Assembly: GCA_008330645.1 (NCBI GenBank)
Contig: VLTN01000014.1
Coordinates: 124,001 to 188,000, forward strand
Direction of reading: 5' to 3'
Source: Cafeteria roenbergensis
Taxonomy: Eukaryota; Sar; Bigyra; Bicosoecida; Cafeteriaceae
Length of the DNA: 64,000 nt
Part shown: piece after piece, positions 55,444 through 64,000 of the stretch
How positions within the stretch are numbered: the stretch's first letter is position 1
Layout of the letters: each line of letters starts with the position of its first letter
Notes under the pieces: model-generated
The model's input: the letters and a program-made list of their open reading frames with translations, nothing else
Told to the model about the DNA's origin: nothing
The model's database searches: none
Position numbers and translations under genes: made by a program

Positions 55444-56469
55444 TCAACGCCTGCGTCGCCCCTTGGACCCAGACTTCGCCACCGTCGTCCAACCGTCCAC
55501 CGTCGTGCTTGCGGCCGCCTTGGCCGGCGGGGCCTCTCCCTCCGACTCACCCTCACTGCCGCTGTCGTCGCCGTCGTCGCTTCCGCTCCCGCCATCAGAG
55601 TCACCGTCGCCTGCCCCTGCAGCGGCAGCAGCGCCCCCAGCTGCTCCGACTGTCGTCCACCCGTCATCGTCGGTCACCTTCTTCGGGGCCTTCCTCGGCT
55701 TGGGCTTTGCTGCGGCAGCCTGCTGCTCCTGCTCCTTGCGCATCAGGTCCTCTGCAGCCGCGGCCTCTCCGTCGGCGCACATGCGGAAGCGGCGCTGCAG
55801 GTCTTTGCCCAGCTGCGGACGTTTCTCAAGCGGCTCAACCCACCCGTGACGCTTGAACTTGCGTGTTCGACAGTTGCGCGTGTCCGAGCAGGGAACTCGC
55901 TTCAGAACAACGCCGTCGGGAGCCCCAGCCACGCGATCAGGTGGCGCGGCGGTGGGAGCAGCAAACGCGCAAGCCGTGGCTTTGCTGGGCGGCGGGGGGT
56001 GAGAGGGCTGCCAAGCAAGTGCAGCGGGCGGCTCGGACAGAAGCCGAAGAGGGAAACTCACGTCCGCAGTGGAGTTGTCCTCCAGGTCAGCGTTAAAGTC
56101 AGACAGCATCACCTCATCAACGAACACGTCGATGCTCTCCCAAGGAAGGTCCTTGCGGCGGACCCAGAGCTCGCGGCAGTTCTCAACCACGTCCTCAACC
56201 AGCCGGTCGTACTTGTCCTGGCTGCTCGGCCCTCCCCAAGACTCGCGGACCGCGTCCTGCAGCGTCGGCCACCTGCCAAACACGTGATACACCGAGTCCA
56301 CAAACACGTGCCACGCGTCTGGGTCGCGAGTGGGCGGCAAGTCGGCCGCAGCGGGCGCCGGTGTCGCGGTGCCTCCCGCGCCACTGGTGGCATCCACCAC
56401 TCGAACCTCGACGGCCGGGGCCGAGGCCTCGGCGGCCCCAGCAGCTGCGATGTCTGCGAACGAAGCCAT
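55444..56469 (-). CDS. TSR2: TSR2, eS26 chaperone in pre-rRNA processing
   Basis: TSR2 binds ribosomal protein eS26 and delivers it to pre-40S particles. The frame encodes 341 residues from ATG 56469. The family core reads FVDSVYHVFGRWPTLQDAV then ESWGGPSSQDKYDRLVEDVV, and ends MLSDFNADLEDNSTAD, matching the TSR2 WP-LQ-AV, WGG and EDGS landmarks. The acidic C-terminus carries two DGWTTV motifs, as in the human tail EDGWTIV, and ends in a basic patch. A consensus donor GTGAGT follows directly after EDNSTAD (near 56062). The next about 55 residues are not TSR2-like, so a small intron may be removed there, but no acceptor is convincing and the frame is open throughout. The middle of the gene model is therefore uncertain. 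Confidence 0.8.
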   Translation of the reverse strand: MASFADIAAAGAAEASAPAVEVRVVDATSGAGGTATPAPAAADLPPTRDPDAWHVFVDSVYHVFGRWPTLQDAVRESWGGPSSQDKYDRLVEDVVENCRELWVRRKDLPWESIDVFVDEVMLSDFNADLEDNSTADVSFPLRLLSEPPAALAWQPSHPPPPSKATACAFAAPTAAPPDRVAGAPDGVVLKRVPCSDTRNCRTRKFKRHGWVEPLEKRPQLGKDLQRRFRMCADGEAAAAEDLMRKEQEQQAAAAKPKPRKAPKKVTDDDGWTTVGAAGGAAAAAGAGDGDSDGGSGSDDGDDSGSEGESEGEAPPAKAAASTTVDGWTTVAKSGSKGRRRR

Positions 56470-56736
56470 GCGCAGTCGGCGGTCGGCGGCCGGCGGGTGC
56501 TGTGCCGAGTGGGGCAGCGTTTCTTGCTTGCTGGCTGGTGCCTCGGATGACGTCACCAGACGCAAACGGTGAGGCACGGAACGCGGACGCGATGCAAAGA
56601 GATGGCACGGGGGCGTCACACACTAGCAGGCTCTGCACCTTTGCAGCTGGGGGGGAACCGCACGGGCGTGAGGCTGGCACGTGCCAGCATCCTCTGCGCC
56701 GAAGCGGGTTGCCCCAAGCCAGGACTGGCCGAACCA

Positions 56737-58396
56737 CTACGCGCGCCCGCCAGCAGCAGCACCAGCGGTGGCCGCCGCAGGAGGCGGCGCTGCGGGCCCC
56801 ACCCGCAGGAACTGCCCCGAGGCCGTCTCCGCAACGCACAGCCATCCGCTGCCCACGGCGTCTGCAACGTGGGCATCCGCGGGCAGCGGGCTCCACGCCG
56901 CGCCCTTCCTTTCCAGCTCCCGCCTCGGCGCCTCCCCGTACCGGGTGGCCCGCACGCGGCGAACGAGCTCTGCCCGACCGCGACGAAGCGCCTTGCAGAG
57001 CTCCGCTGCGCCTGGCACCGACAGGTACCGCGACGCGCTGTCGGCGCCAGCCGCGGGTCGCTGAACAAGGCCGTGCCCCGTCAGCACCCGCACCACATCC
57101 GCGCGCAGCGGCTCCGGTGGCGTCGGAGCAGCGTCGGCCATGAATGCGGCTGCTTCGGCCCGAAGGGCGGTCGGGGGACCCGTCATCCTCGCCCCAGCAG
57201 CCTGCGCCCGAGCAGCCTTGGCCAGCGCCAGCGTCTCCTGTGCTGGCCGATGCTGCCTGAGCGACCGCGGAGACGGCCCCTCTGCTGAACCCGCGGCGGC
57301 GGCACCGGCGAGGCGTGCGGTGCTCGCTCCGGCCTTGGCCGCTCCTGCCTGACCAGCGCCCGCTCTGGACGAGGCTTGCGGCGGGTCGGCGGGCCTGGGC
57401 CGCTTGGGGGCCCGGCTCTGATGCTGCCGCTGCTGCTCCGCCAGAGCGCGCTCCAGCGCTGCTGTGAGCGCTGCGGGGAGCGCCGCGGGCAGGCAGCCGG
57501 CCCGCGGCTCGCCTGGGGGCGCCCCCCTCCCTCCAGCCGCCGGTCGACTGCCGGGAATGGTCGGACGAGGCCCGGTCATGAAATCCATTTCGCAATCGTC
57601 GAGGCGGATCGCGGTCGGGTGCGAGTCCGTCCACCCCCGAAACCGCCACAGCACTTCGGCCTCCAGTTCCTTGCCAGAGCGGCGCGCAGCGACCTCCAGC
57701 GCCGCAAGGTGCTCCCGGTACTCGGCCGCGTGACACACGGCCTGGTCGTGCGTGCCCATCGGCAGAGTGAGGAGCCGCAGCGCGCCCTCGGCGCAGAGCT
57801 CGTCCAGCTCCCGCAGCAGCCTGGCCTTGTCCCCTGAGAGCGCGCGGCTGCGACGGAGCACACGGGGGGAGTGGAGGGACGGGTCGGAAGCAAGCAACCA
57901 AGTGGGGCGGTGAGGCTACAGGGGCGCTCGAGAGCGCCGTGTCTGGACGTCTGAAGGAGAATGGAACGGAGCACGTGCCCGGCAGCGGAATTACGGCGCT
58001 TGGCATCCGGACCCAGGCCCTCCCGCGCCCCACCGAATCAGTGCGGGTGCAGACAAGCTCATTGCAGCCGAGGCCTCCTCACACTTGGCTCAGCACTGCC
58101 ACCCGGATTGCAGACACCGTCACAATTCGTTTTCCGCGGTCAGCCGACGACACGAGCCTCATTTTGTCGATCCAGAATTGGGAAAGCGTCAGGGCATCTT
58201 TGGACGCGTCTGCCAGAGCGAGCCAGTCAGCCATGTCGTCCTCCGGGCATGGGGTCGCTGCCCCTGCGGGCTCGCTGTCGAACGCGTCGAGTGACGTGCG
58301 CGTCGGGGTCGCAAGCCCAGCCCTCGGGGCCGAGCCCGCCGCCCTGCGAGGCCGCCTGAATCTAGCCAGCGCAGACAGCCCGCCCGCCGCCGCCAT
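56737..58396 (-). CDS. STK19: STK19-like winged-helix protein
   Basis: Homologue of human STK19, now regarded as a DNA-binding winged-helix protein that acts in transcription-coupled repair rather than a kinase. Exons 58396-58083 and 57847-56737 join at phase 2 to 474 residues. The joined region AVLSQVRALSGDKARLL...LDELCAEGALRLL matches the STK19 block VLRHQIYALVPDR...LKELQEQGEIRIV. The C-terminal third matches well: SRYLSVPGAAELCKALRRGR and VRRVRATRYGE correspond to WWLAVPGAGRFIKYFVKGR and VRKAKYRE, and it finishes TASGQFLRVGP. About 150 residues of Ala/Arg/Pro-rich sequence split the winged helices, making it longer than the human protein. Start ATG 58396 is the first in frame with a plausible context. 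Confidence 0.82.
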
Positions 58397-58593
58397 GGCG
58401 ACCGCGGCGGGGCGGCTCTGTGTGTGTGTGTGTGTGGCGGGAGGAGGGGGGGGTCCGGCCAAATTTGCGAACGCGCATTATTCCATTGACGCAGCTCTGT
58501 CAGTGCACTCCAGCGGACCGCCAGCCGCGCTCACCCCAGCGCTCGCCACAAAACCCGCATCGCTGCCCGGTTGCTTGCTTCGTGCTGGTCGAC
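58397..58593. promoter_or_regulatory. Short divergent promoter STK19-like / hypothetical
   Basis: 197 bp between two outward start codons, with a TG microsatellite in the middle. Both core promoters must fit here. Confidence 0.5.
58419..58436. repeat. (TG)9 microsatellite
   Basis: Pure TG run within the STK19-like / hypothetical divergent promoter. Confidence 0.95.
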
Positions 58594-59778
58594 ATGTCGG
58601 CCCCGGCTACGGGCTCGGTGCTGCTCGAGCTTCCGCTTCCGCCGTCGGTGAGACCGCCGCAGCCGCCTCGAAAGGGGTCAGTACCCGCGGCTGGGAGAGA
58701 TCCCGCCACGCTGGACACTCGCAAACGACTGAGCTCGCCTGGTGGCCCAGAGGCAAGCGCCCAGGCGGCCTCAGCGGGAGGAGCCCAGCCTGCAGCCGCT
58801 GGGCCGGGGGTTTCGCCTGAACAGTCGGTCGCCTGCGAAGCCCCCGCCCCACGAGCGCCTGAGGTTCCAGAAAGGACGGCAACATCGTCGAGAGATTCGC
58901 CTGCTGGCCCCAGGAGCAAGAGCACGGGCCCGGCGGTTCGAGCGCGACTGCGGGCGCGGGCAAGCTTCAGCCCGAGCGTGGCCCGTAGCGCTGGGCTGAC
59001 TGCAGCCGAGCGACGCCGCGCCATGGGACTGGCCCCTGCACGCTCCTCGCAAGTGCTCCGAAAGGGACTACCTTCCGGCCAAGTGCGCCGATCCCGGACG
59101 GCGCCACGGCCACAGCCGCGGCCGCGTGAACCGGGGACCGCAGCGAGGAACGACAAGCCCACTCCGGGTGATGCTGAACCGGAGGTGGCAGCCTCCGGCG
59201 CTGCTCGGCCACAGCGGCAGACAGCTGCCTCCCGGCCCGCCTCCGCGCTGCCCGACGACCCGGCTGGCCAGCCAGGCTCGGACGAGCCCGAGCGGGCAGG
59301 CTCGCCGGAGACGGGTCCCGGGTGTGCCACAGCTCCTGAAGGCAGCCTCGGCGTTCAGGCTTCTGCGCTGGAAGGGCCGCGGGCATGTTTGGCCGCCTGC
59401 AGGCGGCCAGTGCTGGGCATGGAGCGCGCCCGCGCTGCTGAGACCGTGCCGCCGGTCGCCACTCGAAGCGCTGGCGTTGGGTCGACGGAACTCACGCATC
59501 TGGCTGACGCTGGAGCGCAGGCCACTGCCTGCCTGTCGGACCAAGCTACACAGACTGATGCGAGCGAAAAGCGGGTGTCTGGCTGGGGCACGGAAGCCGT
59601 GGCGAGCTGGTCGATTCCGGAGGCCGACGTCGACGACAATGACACCGCCGCGTCGGTCGTCGTGACGCAGCTCAGGGCGCAGCTCGCTGCAGCCAGAGAA
59701 TTGGTGGCTCGCAGTGAGTTTGAGGCTCGGATGCTCGGCTGTGACGAATGCGACGGGACCATCACCCTTGCCGATTGA
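58594..59778 (+). CDS. Hypothetical low-complexity protein with C-terminal coiled coil
   Basis: Intronless frame of 394 residues from ATG 58594. No family recognised. Residues 1-330 are Ala/Pro/Arg/Ser-rich and probably disordered, with a net basic centre (AVRARLRARASFS). The end is different: a DQATQTDAS stretch, an acidic EADVDDND patch and a predicted helix or coiled coil VVTQLRAQLAAARELVARSE. The layout favours a real gene: it is divergent from the STK19-like gene and its stop lies only 81 bp from the convergent DHRS12-like stop. Antisense frames here are also open, so confidence is moderate. Confidence 0.5.
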   Translation: MSAPATGSVLLELPLPPSVRPPQPPRKGSVPAAGRDPATLDTRKRLSSPGGPEASAQAASAGGAQPAAAGPGVSPEQSVACEAPAPRAPEVPERTATSSRDSPAGPRSKSTGPAVRARLRARASFSPSVARSAGLTAAERRRAMGLAPARSSQVLRKGLPSGQVRRSRTAPRPQPRPREPGTAARNDKPTPGDAEPEVAASGAARPQRQTAASRPASALPDDPAGQPGSDEPERAGSPETGPGCATAPEGSLGVQASALEGPRACLAACRRPVLGMERARAAETVPPVATRSAGVGSTELTHLADAGAQATACLSDQATQTDASEKRVSGWGTEAVASWSIPEADVDDNDTAASVVVTQLRAQLAAARELVARSEFEARMLGCDECDGTITLAD

Positions 59779-59859
59779 ACGAAGCCTTCGCTTGGCACTG
59801 ACACGCAAACGGTCCACCCTCAGGGACAACGACAACACCAATGGGGCGGCGAGTCGAGT

Positions 59860-61365
59860 TCATGCGCGAGCATCGGAGCTCGTGGCACTTGAGGCCCCGG
59901 CCGCGGCTGCAGCGCCTGCCTTCGGGGAGCCGCCCGGCGCAGCATCGGGATCGAACTCGCACACTCGGATGCACTCCTCCCAGAGTGCGTCTCTGGCGGC
60001 CTCGTCCTCCTTGGTGAATGCCATGGACAGGTGCGTGGCAGCCGGCTCCCGGTCAAGGAAGAACTTTCCCGCCACGGCCTCCAAGTCGCCCGACGACGTG
60101 CCGGCAGCCTGCGAGTGTCGGAGCGCACGCGCAGCGACAGGCAGCAGCACATCGGCCCGGATCCGCAGCTGCGAGCAGCCAGCACCGCTGCTCGAAGTTG
60201 GGGCCCCCACGGCGTCCCGTCCGCATCTCGTCTCACCAGCCAGACAATGGTGTCGGCGCCCTCCGCTGGGGAGCGCAGCTTGCCCCCTGCCTTGAAGCCG
60301 TCCAGCTGGTCGCGCACGCCTTCCGTGAGCGCCCATCCAGGGTGCATGCTCGAGACCACGACGCCGTCCTTGCGCAACCTTTCTGCCCATTGCTCAGAGA
60401 GGATCACCTGGGCACGCTTGGAGTGCGCGTAGGCGAGCAGCGGGGTGTAGTGCTTCTGGAGCTGGAAGTTGTCGGCGCGAAGGCCGCACGTGTACATGCC
60501 GCCCGAGGACACGTTCACGACCCTAGAGCCCTTGACATACGCCTGCGCGGGAATAGGCACGGCATCGGGGCGCGGGGTTGACTGGCCCTGACTGAACGCT
60601 TGCCGATCTCGGCCGCGCGTTGACCCTGAGCTGCTGCGCAGCTCGCGCAATGTGGCCAAACTCACAGGCCGGAGAAGTCCGGTGAGCAGGAACGTCCCGT
60701 TTGCCATAATCGCAAATGCAGACTCCGTGGACCCGTCCTTGGCAAGCTCGCGCTCCTCGCCAGGGATGCGGCCAGCGTTGTTGATCAGCGCTTGCACTTG
60801 CCGGCCTGACTTGAGCCACGAGACAGCAAAGGACCGAACCTGCGGCGCGCTCGCTCAAGCATCTCGTGCACACGTGCACGTTAGTCGGCTCCCACTGTGT
60901 CGCTGGCCTGGGGACCCTGGGCGACGGCCAAAGCCAGCGCTTGCCGTGATGGAACGCTCGCCACGGACCCAGGCGCGGCGTGTGACGTGGCCACGCGCTC
61001 GGTGGCATTGCCGCCCGTGCCCGCCCCCTCACGGAGTCCTTGTCCTCCATGTCCACAATGTGGAGGCTCAGGAACGACTCCGGCTTTCCGGTCGCTTCAG
61101 CAAGCTTGGCCAGTGCGGCCTTTCCCCGCTCCTCGCTCCGGCACACCATGGCAACGCTTGCCCCTCGGCTCAGCAGTGCCTTGGACGCCTCGAAGCCGAG
61201 CCCGCTGTTGGCCCCGGTCACGATGTAGTGCTTGCCGGCGAGCTCGCTTTCTACGTCTCCGGGGATGAACCGTCGGCAAGCGGCATCGAAGCCGTGCTTG
61301 CCAAATGCTTGCCGGCCGTATGCCAGCCAAACAACAGGTCCGAGCGTCGATTGGTATCCGCCCAT
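59860..61365 (-). CDS. DHRS12: DHRS12-like short-chain dehydrogenase/reductase
   Basis: NAD(P)-dependent oxidoreductase of the DHRS12 type. Exons 61365-61033, 60839-60666, 60542-60237 and 60108-59860 (all phase 0) give 353 residues. The start MGGYQSTLGPVVWLAYGRQ resembles the human N-terminus (SVVWFAKGLREY). The Rossmann motif TGANSGLG is at 50-57, followed by a conserved HIVDMEDKDS. NNAG comes after the first intron, VSSGGM holds the catalytic Ser (181 or 182), and YAHSK supplies Tyr207 and Lys211. SSMHPGWALTEGVR and GKFFLDREPAATHLS are DHRS12-specific. The last about 35 residues are Ala/Ser-rich. The substrate of this family is not established. Confidence 0.93.
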
Positions 61366-62017
61366 GCTTTGAAAAGCGTGTTGCCTGGGTGTGAACGGGA
61401 GCGCTCCGGTGCTCGGTGCACCGTTCAAGTGTGGGCTGTTCCCGGATGCGCGGTGCGGCAACCTCTCGAAAGCAGAGCCGCCAGAGTCCCGGCAGCGTTG
61501 TGGCTCCTCGAGCCAGCGCAGAACAGTGGCTCGGGTCGCCTGCCTTGTTCGGGTGTGCGCCGTGCATCTGGTCCAAGCAACGGCCAAAGGACGGCATTGG
61601 TCTCCCACCGCGCAGGCCAACTCTTTCGCAGTGGCGGGGAGCCAACAATTGTCCATCATCATCAGCTCGAAACACCATTGGGAAGTTCAAGTATTGTCAC
61701 TTGCCGGCAACAAACTTGTGAGGGCACAACGAGTCGTGTATCGGGTGCTCAGCATCTCGCCTTGGATCCTCCCGGCGTCGGTTGGGCCATGGACGCTAGT
61801 GGAGCCAATTTCATCAGTGCTCATCAACGTTTGTCAAGAAGAATCAAGCGGAGCGGGAACCTTAGGTTCGCAACAATCGAGAGCGGCAACAGTCGCCAAC
61901 CCCAAGCTGCGAGTAGCAAAGCAGGGAGACAGGGCCACTTAGGCTACGCGCAGTGCGTCGATTTCGAAGACTGTGGTGAATCTGGGCACTTTCGGCATTG
62001 CATCAACCACGTGGCCA

Positions 62018-62095
<78 letters not shown>

Positions 62096-62593
62096 GCGCA
62101 CGCGCACAAAAGAAGAGTTTATGCTCAGAGACTTTGCTTGTTCCTCTTCAAGGCTGCGAGGCCAAGGTTTCACATGGTTCTCTGCGTGCTGGGCACAAGC
62201 AAGAGTCAAGAGTGAGCTCCCGGAGGATCCTTACAATCGTGCTCATTCCAGCCACGCCCCCGTCGAGGACAGCACCGTCACAGCGCGTGGGCGGACTCTG
62301 ACTGCCCGAGCGGTTGTTGCACTCTAAGCCCAAGACGCAGGCTGCCAAGGCGTGCGCCACCTGACCACACACGCCCAACTTCGTCGGCTGGCGGCCCTGG
62401 CGTGCCTGTGCTCAGTGTTTGTGAGCAGGAGCGAGGATGGCGCCGCATCGGCATCGAAAGCCGGCTGTCTCGAGCGGCTCTGTCAGCGGCTCTGCCCAGC
62501 AGTGCCTCCGCGGTTTTTGGCCCAAGCGGGGTAGCGCGCACGGAGCGAGCGCTCTGACCGTCGAGGGAGGCTGTGGGCCAGGGAAGGGCGCAG
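61366..62593. other. Large spacer with CA microsatellite
   Basis: 1228 bp containing the DHRS12-like promoter (minus strand) and the upstream part of the partial gene at the right edge. The CA repeat at 62019-62092 is the only clear element. Base composition is slightly less GC-rich around 61650-61900. Upstream exons of the edge gene may lie between 62350 and 62560 (a GTGAGC donor-like site is at 62421) but cannot be fixed. Confidence 0.45.
62019..62092. repeat. (CA)37 microsatellite
   Basis: Uninterrupted CA dinucleotide array of 74 bp, followed by alternating purine-pyrimidine TATGCGCACGCGCAC. The whole stretch is prone to Z-DNA. Confidence 0.98.
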
Positions 62594-64000
62594 TTACAGG
62601 ACGCCTGGCTGGTGCTGCGCGAGCTTGCCAAGCGTGGAATGTCTGCCCCGCAGGTGGCTTTGCGACGCGTATTTCGCAGCCGCCGCTGCGTGCGGGCAGT
62701 GGGCGGGGCAGCACCAGCGAGATGGGCGTCGGCAAGGCCCCGTTTGGCTGGCCCGTTTGCGCCACCCGAGTCGCCCGCTGCGTGGAGAGCGCTGGCTGCC
62801 TCGCAAGCAAGCGGGGAAGCGCGCAGCGAGAGTTGGGCAGGCGAGGCTGCAGCCCTCGTGACGAGCCTGGGGCGCCTCGGGCACAAAGCGATCCCCGCCG
62901 GAGAGGCGCTTCCCCTCCTCAATGCAACGGGTCGCTTGCTTGCCGGTGGGCCTGGTGTGTCGGTCAGCGCGACCGAGGCACTGCGCATCGGCAAGTCGGC
63001 CGTCGCAGCAGCGCCGCGGCTGCCTGCAGCATACACCGAGGGCCTTCTGCAGTGCATGCGCGGTGCTGCAACCCGGCTACTGGGCGACGGTGGCGGGTCC
63101 CAGGCCAGGGGCGCCGGCGTGGGCCACGGCCTCGACGAGAGAGGCCGGCCGCTCGTCCGGCAGCAGCAGGAGCACGAGCAGCGGGTGCGGCTTGCGTCCG
63201 AGGCGCTTGCCTCTCTGTCCGTCCAGCAGCTGGGGGCTTGCTTGGAGCTCGCTGCAGCTGGGGCGCGCCTGGAGGCATCAACGGCCGCCTCGCCAAACGC
63301 CGCCAGCGCTGCCAGCGTGCCAGCAAACCATTCGTCGCAGCGCTGGGCTTGGCGCCTGGCCGACGCCGTCTCCGCCGAGCTGGCTGCCCGTGAGACTCTC
63401 GACGCTGCTGCGGAAGGGCGAGCAACGGGAAGCCCCCCGGCGCTCTCCAGCCTATTGCAGGCCGCCCCGTGGCTTGACCGACGCCCAGGCGACCATTCGA
63501 CGACGAACGCTGCCGAGTCGCCCTCTCGGAAGCGGGCCCCCCAGCCGCTGCTTGCTGCCGTGCGCTGGGACACGCGACTGGACTCCGCCGCGCTCGGTGC
63601 CACTACCAGCAGCAGCAGCGCCACTGCTGGCGGAGCAGGGTCGCGGGGCAGCCGCGGCAGCGACGGCGGGTCGGCCCGATTTCTCAGAGGGCCCCAGGCG
63701 CTTCGACCGGCAGAGCTTGCAGCAGCGCTGCGCGACACAGCGTCGCTCAGGCAGTCCGCGCAGGCTGCGGGAAGGCAGCGTTTCCACGAGCTGAGGCAGA
63801 TGCTGCTGCGAACTGCGGCGAGCAGGATGCAGGCGGCGTCGGCGCTGGGTTTGGCGTCCCTTCGAGCGGCGGCTGAATTCCCCGCAGAGCAAGCCTCGGA
63901 GCCGTCGCTGGGCCCCGACACCTGGTCCCACTTCATGTCTTGGCTGTGCAGTGGGGACGCCCCCCCCTCGGTGCGGCGGGCCGCCGGGGATCTCACCACG
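62594..64000 (+). CDS. Partial unidentified helical protein, runs off the right edge
   Basis: A plus-strand frame is open from 62558 to the window end without a stop. The first ATG in frame is at 62639. A GCAG acceptor just before 62594 fits the window's splice consensus, so the 5' exon is probably further left. The product is rich in Ala, Leu, Arg, Gln and Glu, with amphipathic helices (for example WLVLRELAKRGMSAPQVALR and QQLGACLELAAAGARLEA). That resembles helical-repeat organelle RNA-binding proteins in texture only; no defining motif such as RAP or PPR is visible. Competing open frames exist on both strands. I prefer this one for its regular helix pattern and charged residues. Confidence 0.45.

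Noticed and set aside
56000-56062. 60 bp intron in TSR2 from the GTGAGT after EDNSTAD to a GGCAG
   Set aside because: It keeps frame but is shorter than every other intron here, and the joined sequence (PSHPPPP) does not improve the match to TSR2. It is left as an uncertainty in the gene entry.
62278-63999. 573-codon open frame on the minus strand
   Set aside because: It begins at a GTG at the window edge, is Ser/Ala/Arg-rich in the way antisense shadows are throughout this window, and shows no helix or motif pattern. The plus-strand frame over the same DNA looks more protein-like.

Overview
The window is nuclear DNA of a very GC-rich, gene-dense eukaryote. Introns are short and spliceosomal (about 100-450 bp), and eukaryotic complexes are present: cullin-3, CCR4-NOT, mitochondrial complex I, EF-1 alpha and a three-repeat MYB. 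I rebuilt 42 introns by holding reading frame and protein homology together. 40 begin GTGAG and 2 begin GTAAG; 41 end GCAG. The three-repeat MYB, the membrane-anchored hybrid histidine kinase and the EF-1 alpha type fit a free-living protist. A heterotrophic stramenopile (bicosoecid-like) is my best guess, but nothing here proves it.

Layout. 1-8483: giant hybrid sensor kinase. 8922-12087: CUL3. 12661-18529: R1R2R3 MYB. 19140-20593: cyclin T/K-like. 21155-22701: LOA1-like acyltransferase whose first coding exon is only the ATG. 23007-26871: extended-synaptotagmin/tricalbin. 27043-27945: DUF3429/TMEM69-like. 28345-29832: TLC-domain protein. 29833-30689: intergenic DNA with a foreign-looking AT-rich island. 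30690-31685: NDUFS6. 31925-33238: TDG/MUG-type glycosylase. 33511-36821: three tandem copies of an unrecognised secreted 8-Cys family. 37580-40879: RuvX/YqgF-domain protein with a long acidic tail. 41201-42420: secreted PTP-like protein. 43272-45103: purple acid phosphatase. 45268-47605: CNOT11. 48008-55229: duplicated cassette of EF-1 alpha plus a divergent secreted 8-Cys gene. 55444-56469: TSR2. 56737-58396: STK19-like. 58594-59778: disordered hypothetical. 59860-61365: DHRS12-like reductase. 62594-64000: partial gene running off the right edge.

Genes lie on both strands, 80-1200 bp apart, with several short divergent spacers that must serve as shared promoters. There is no operon logic. 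The functional groupings are a run of secretory-pathway products (33.5-45 kb, plus the two genes beside EF-1 alpha) and lipid/membrane-contact genes (LOA1-like, E-Syt, TLC). Because stop codons are rare at this GC content, long open frames alone mean little. My calls rest on family motifs, exon phase agreement and lengths close to known orthologues.
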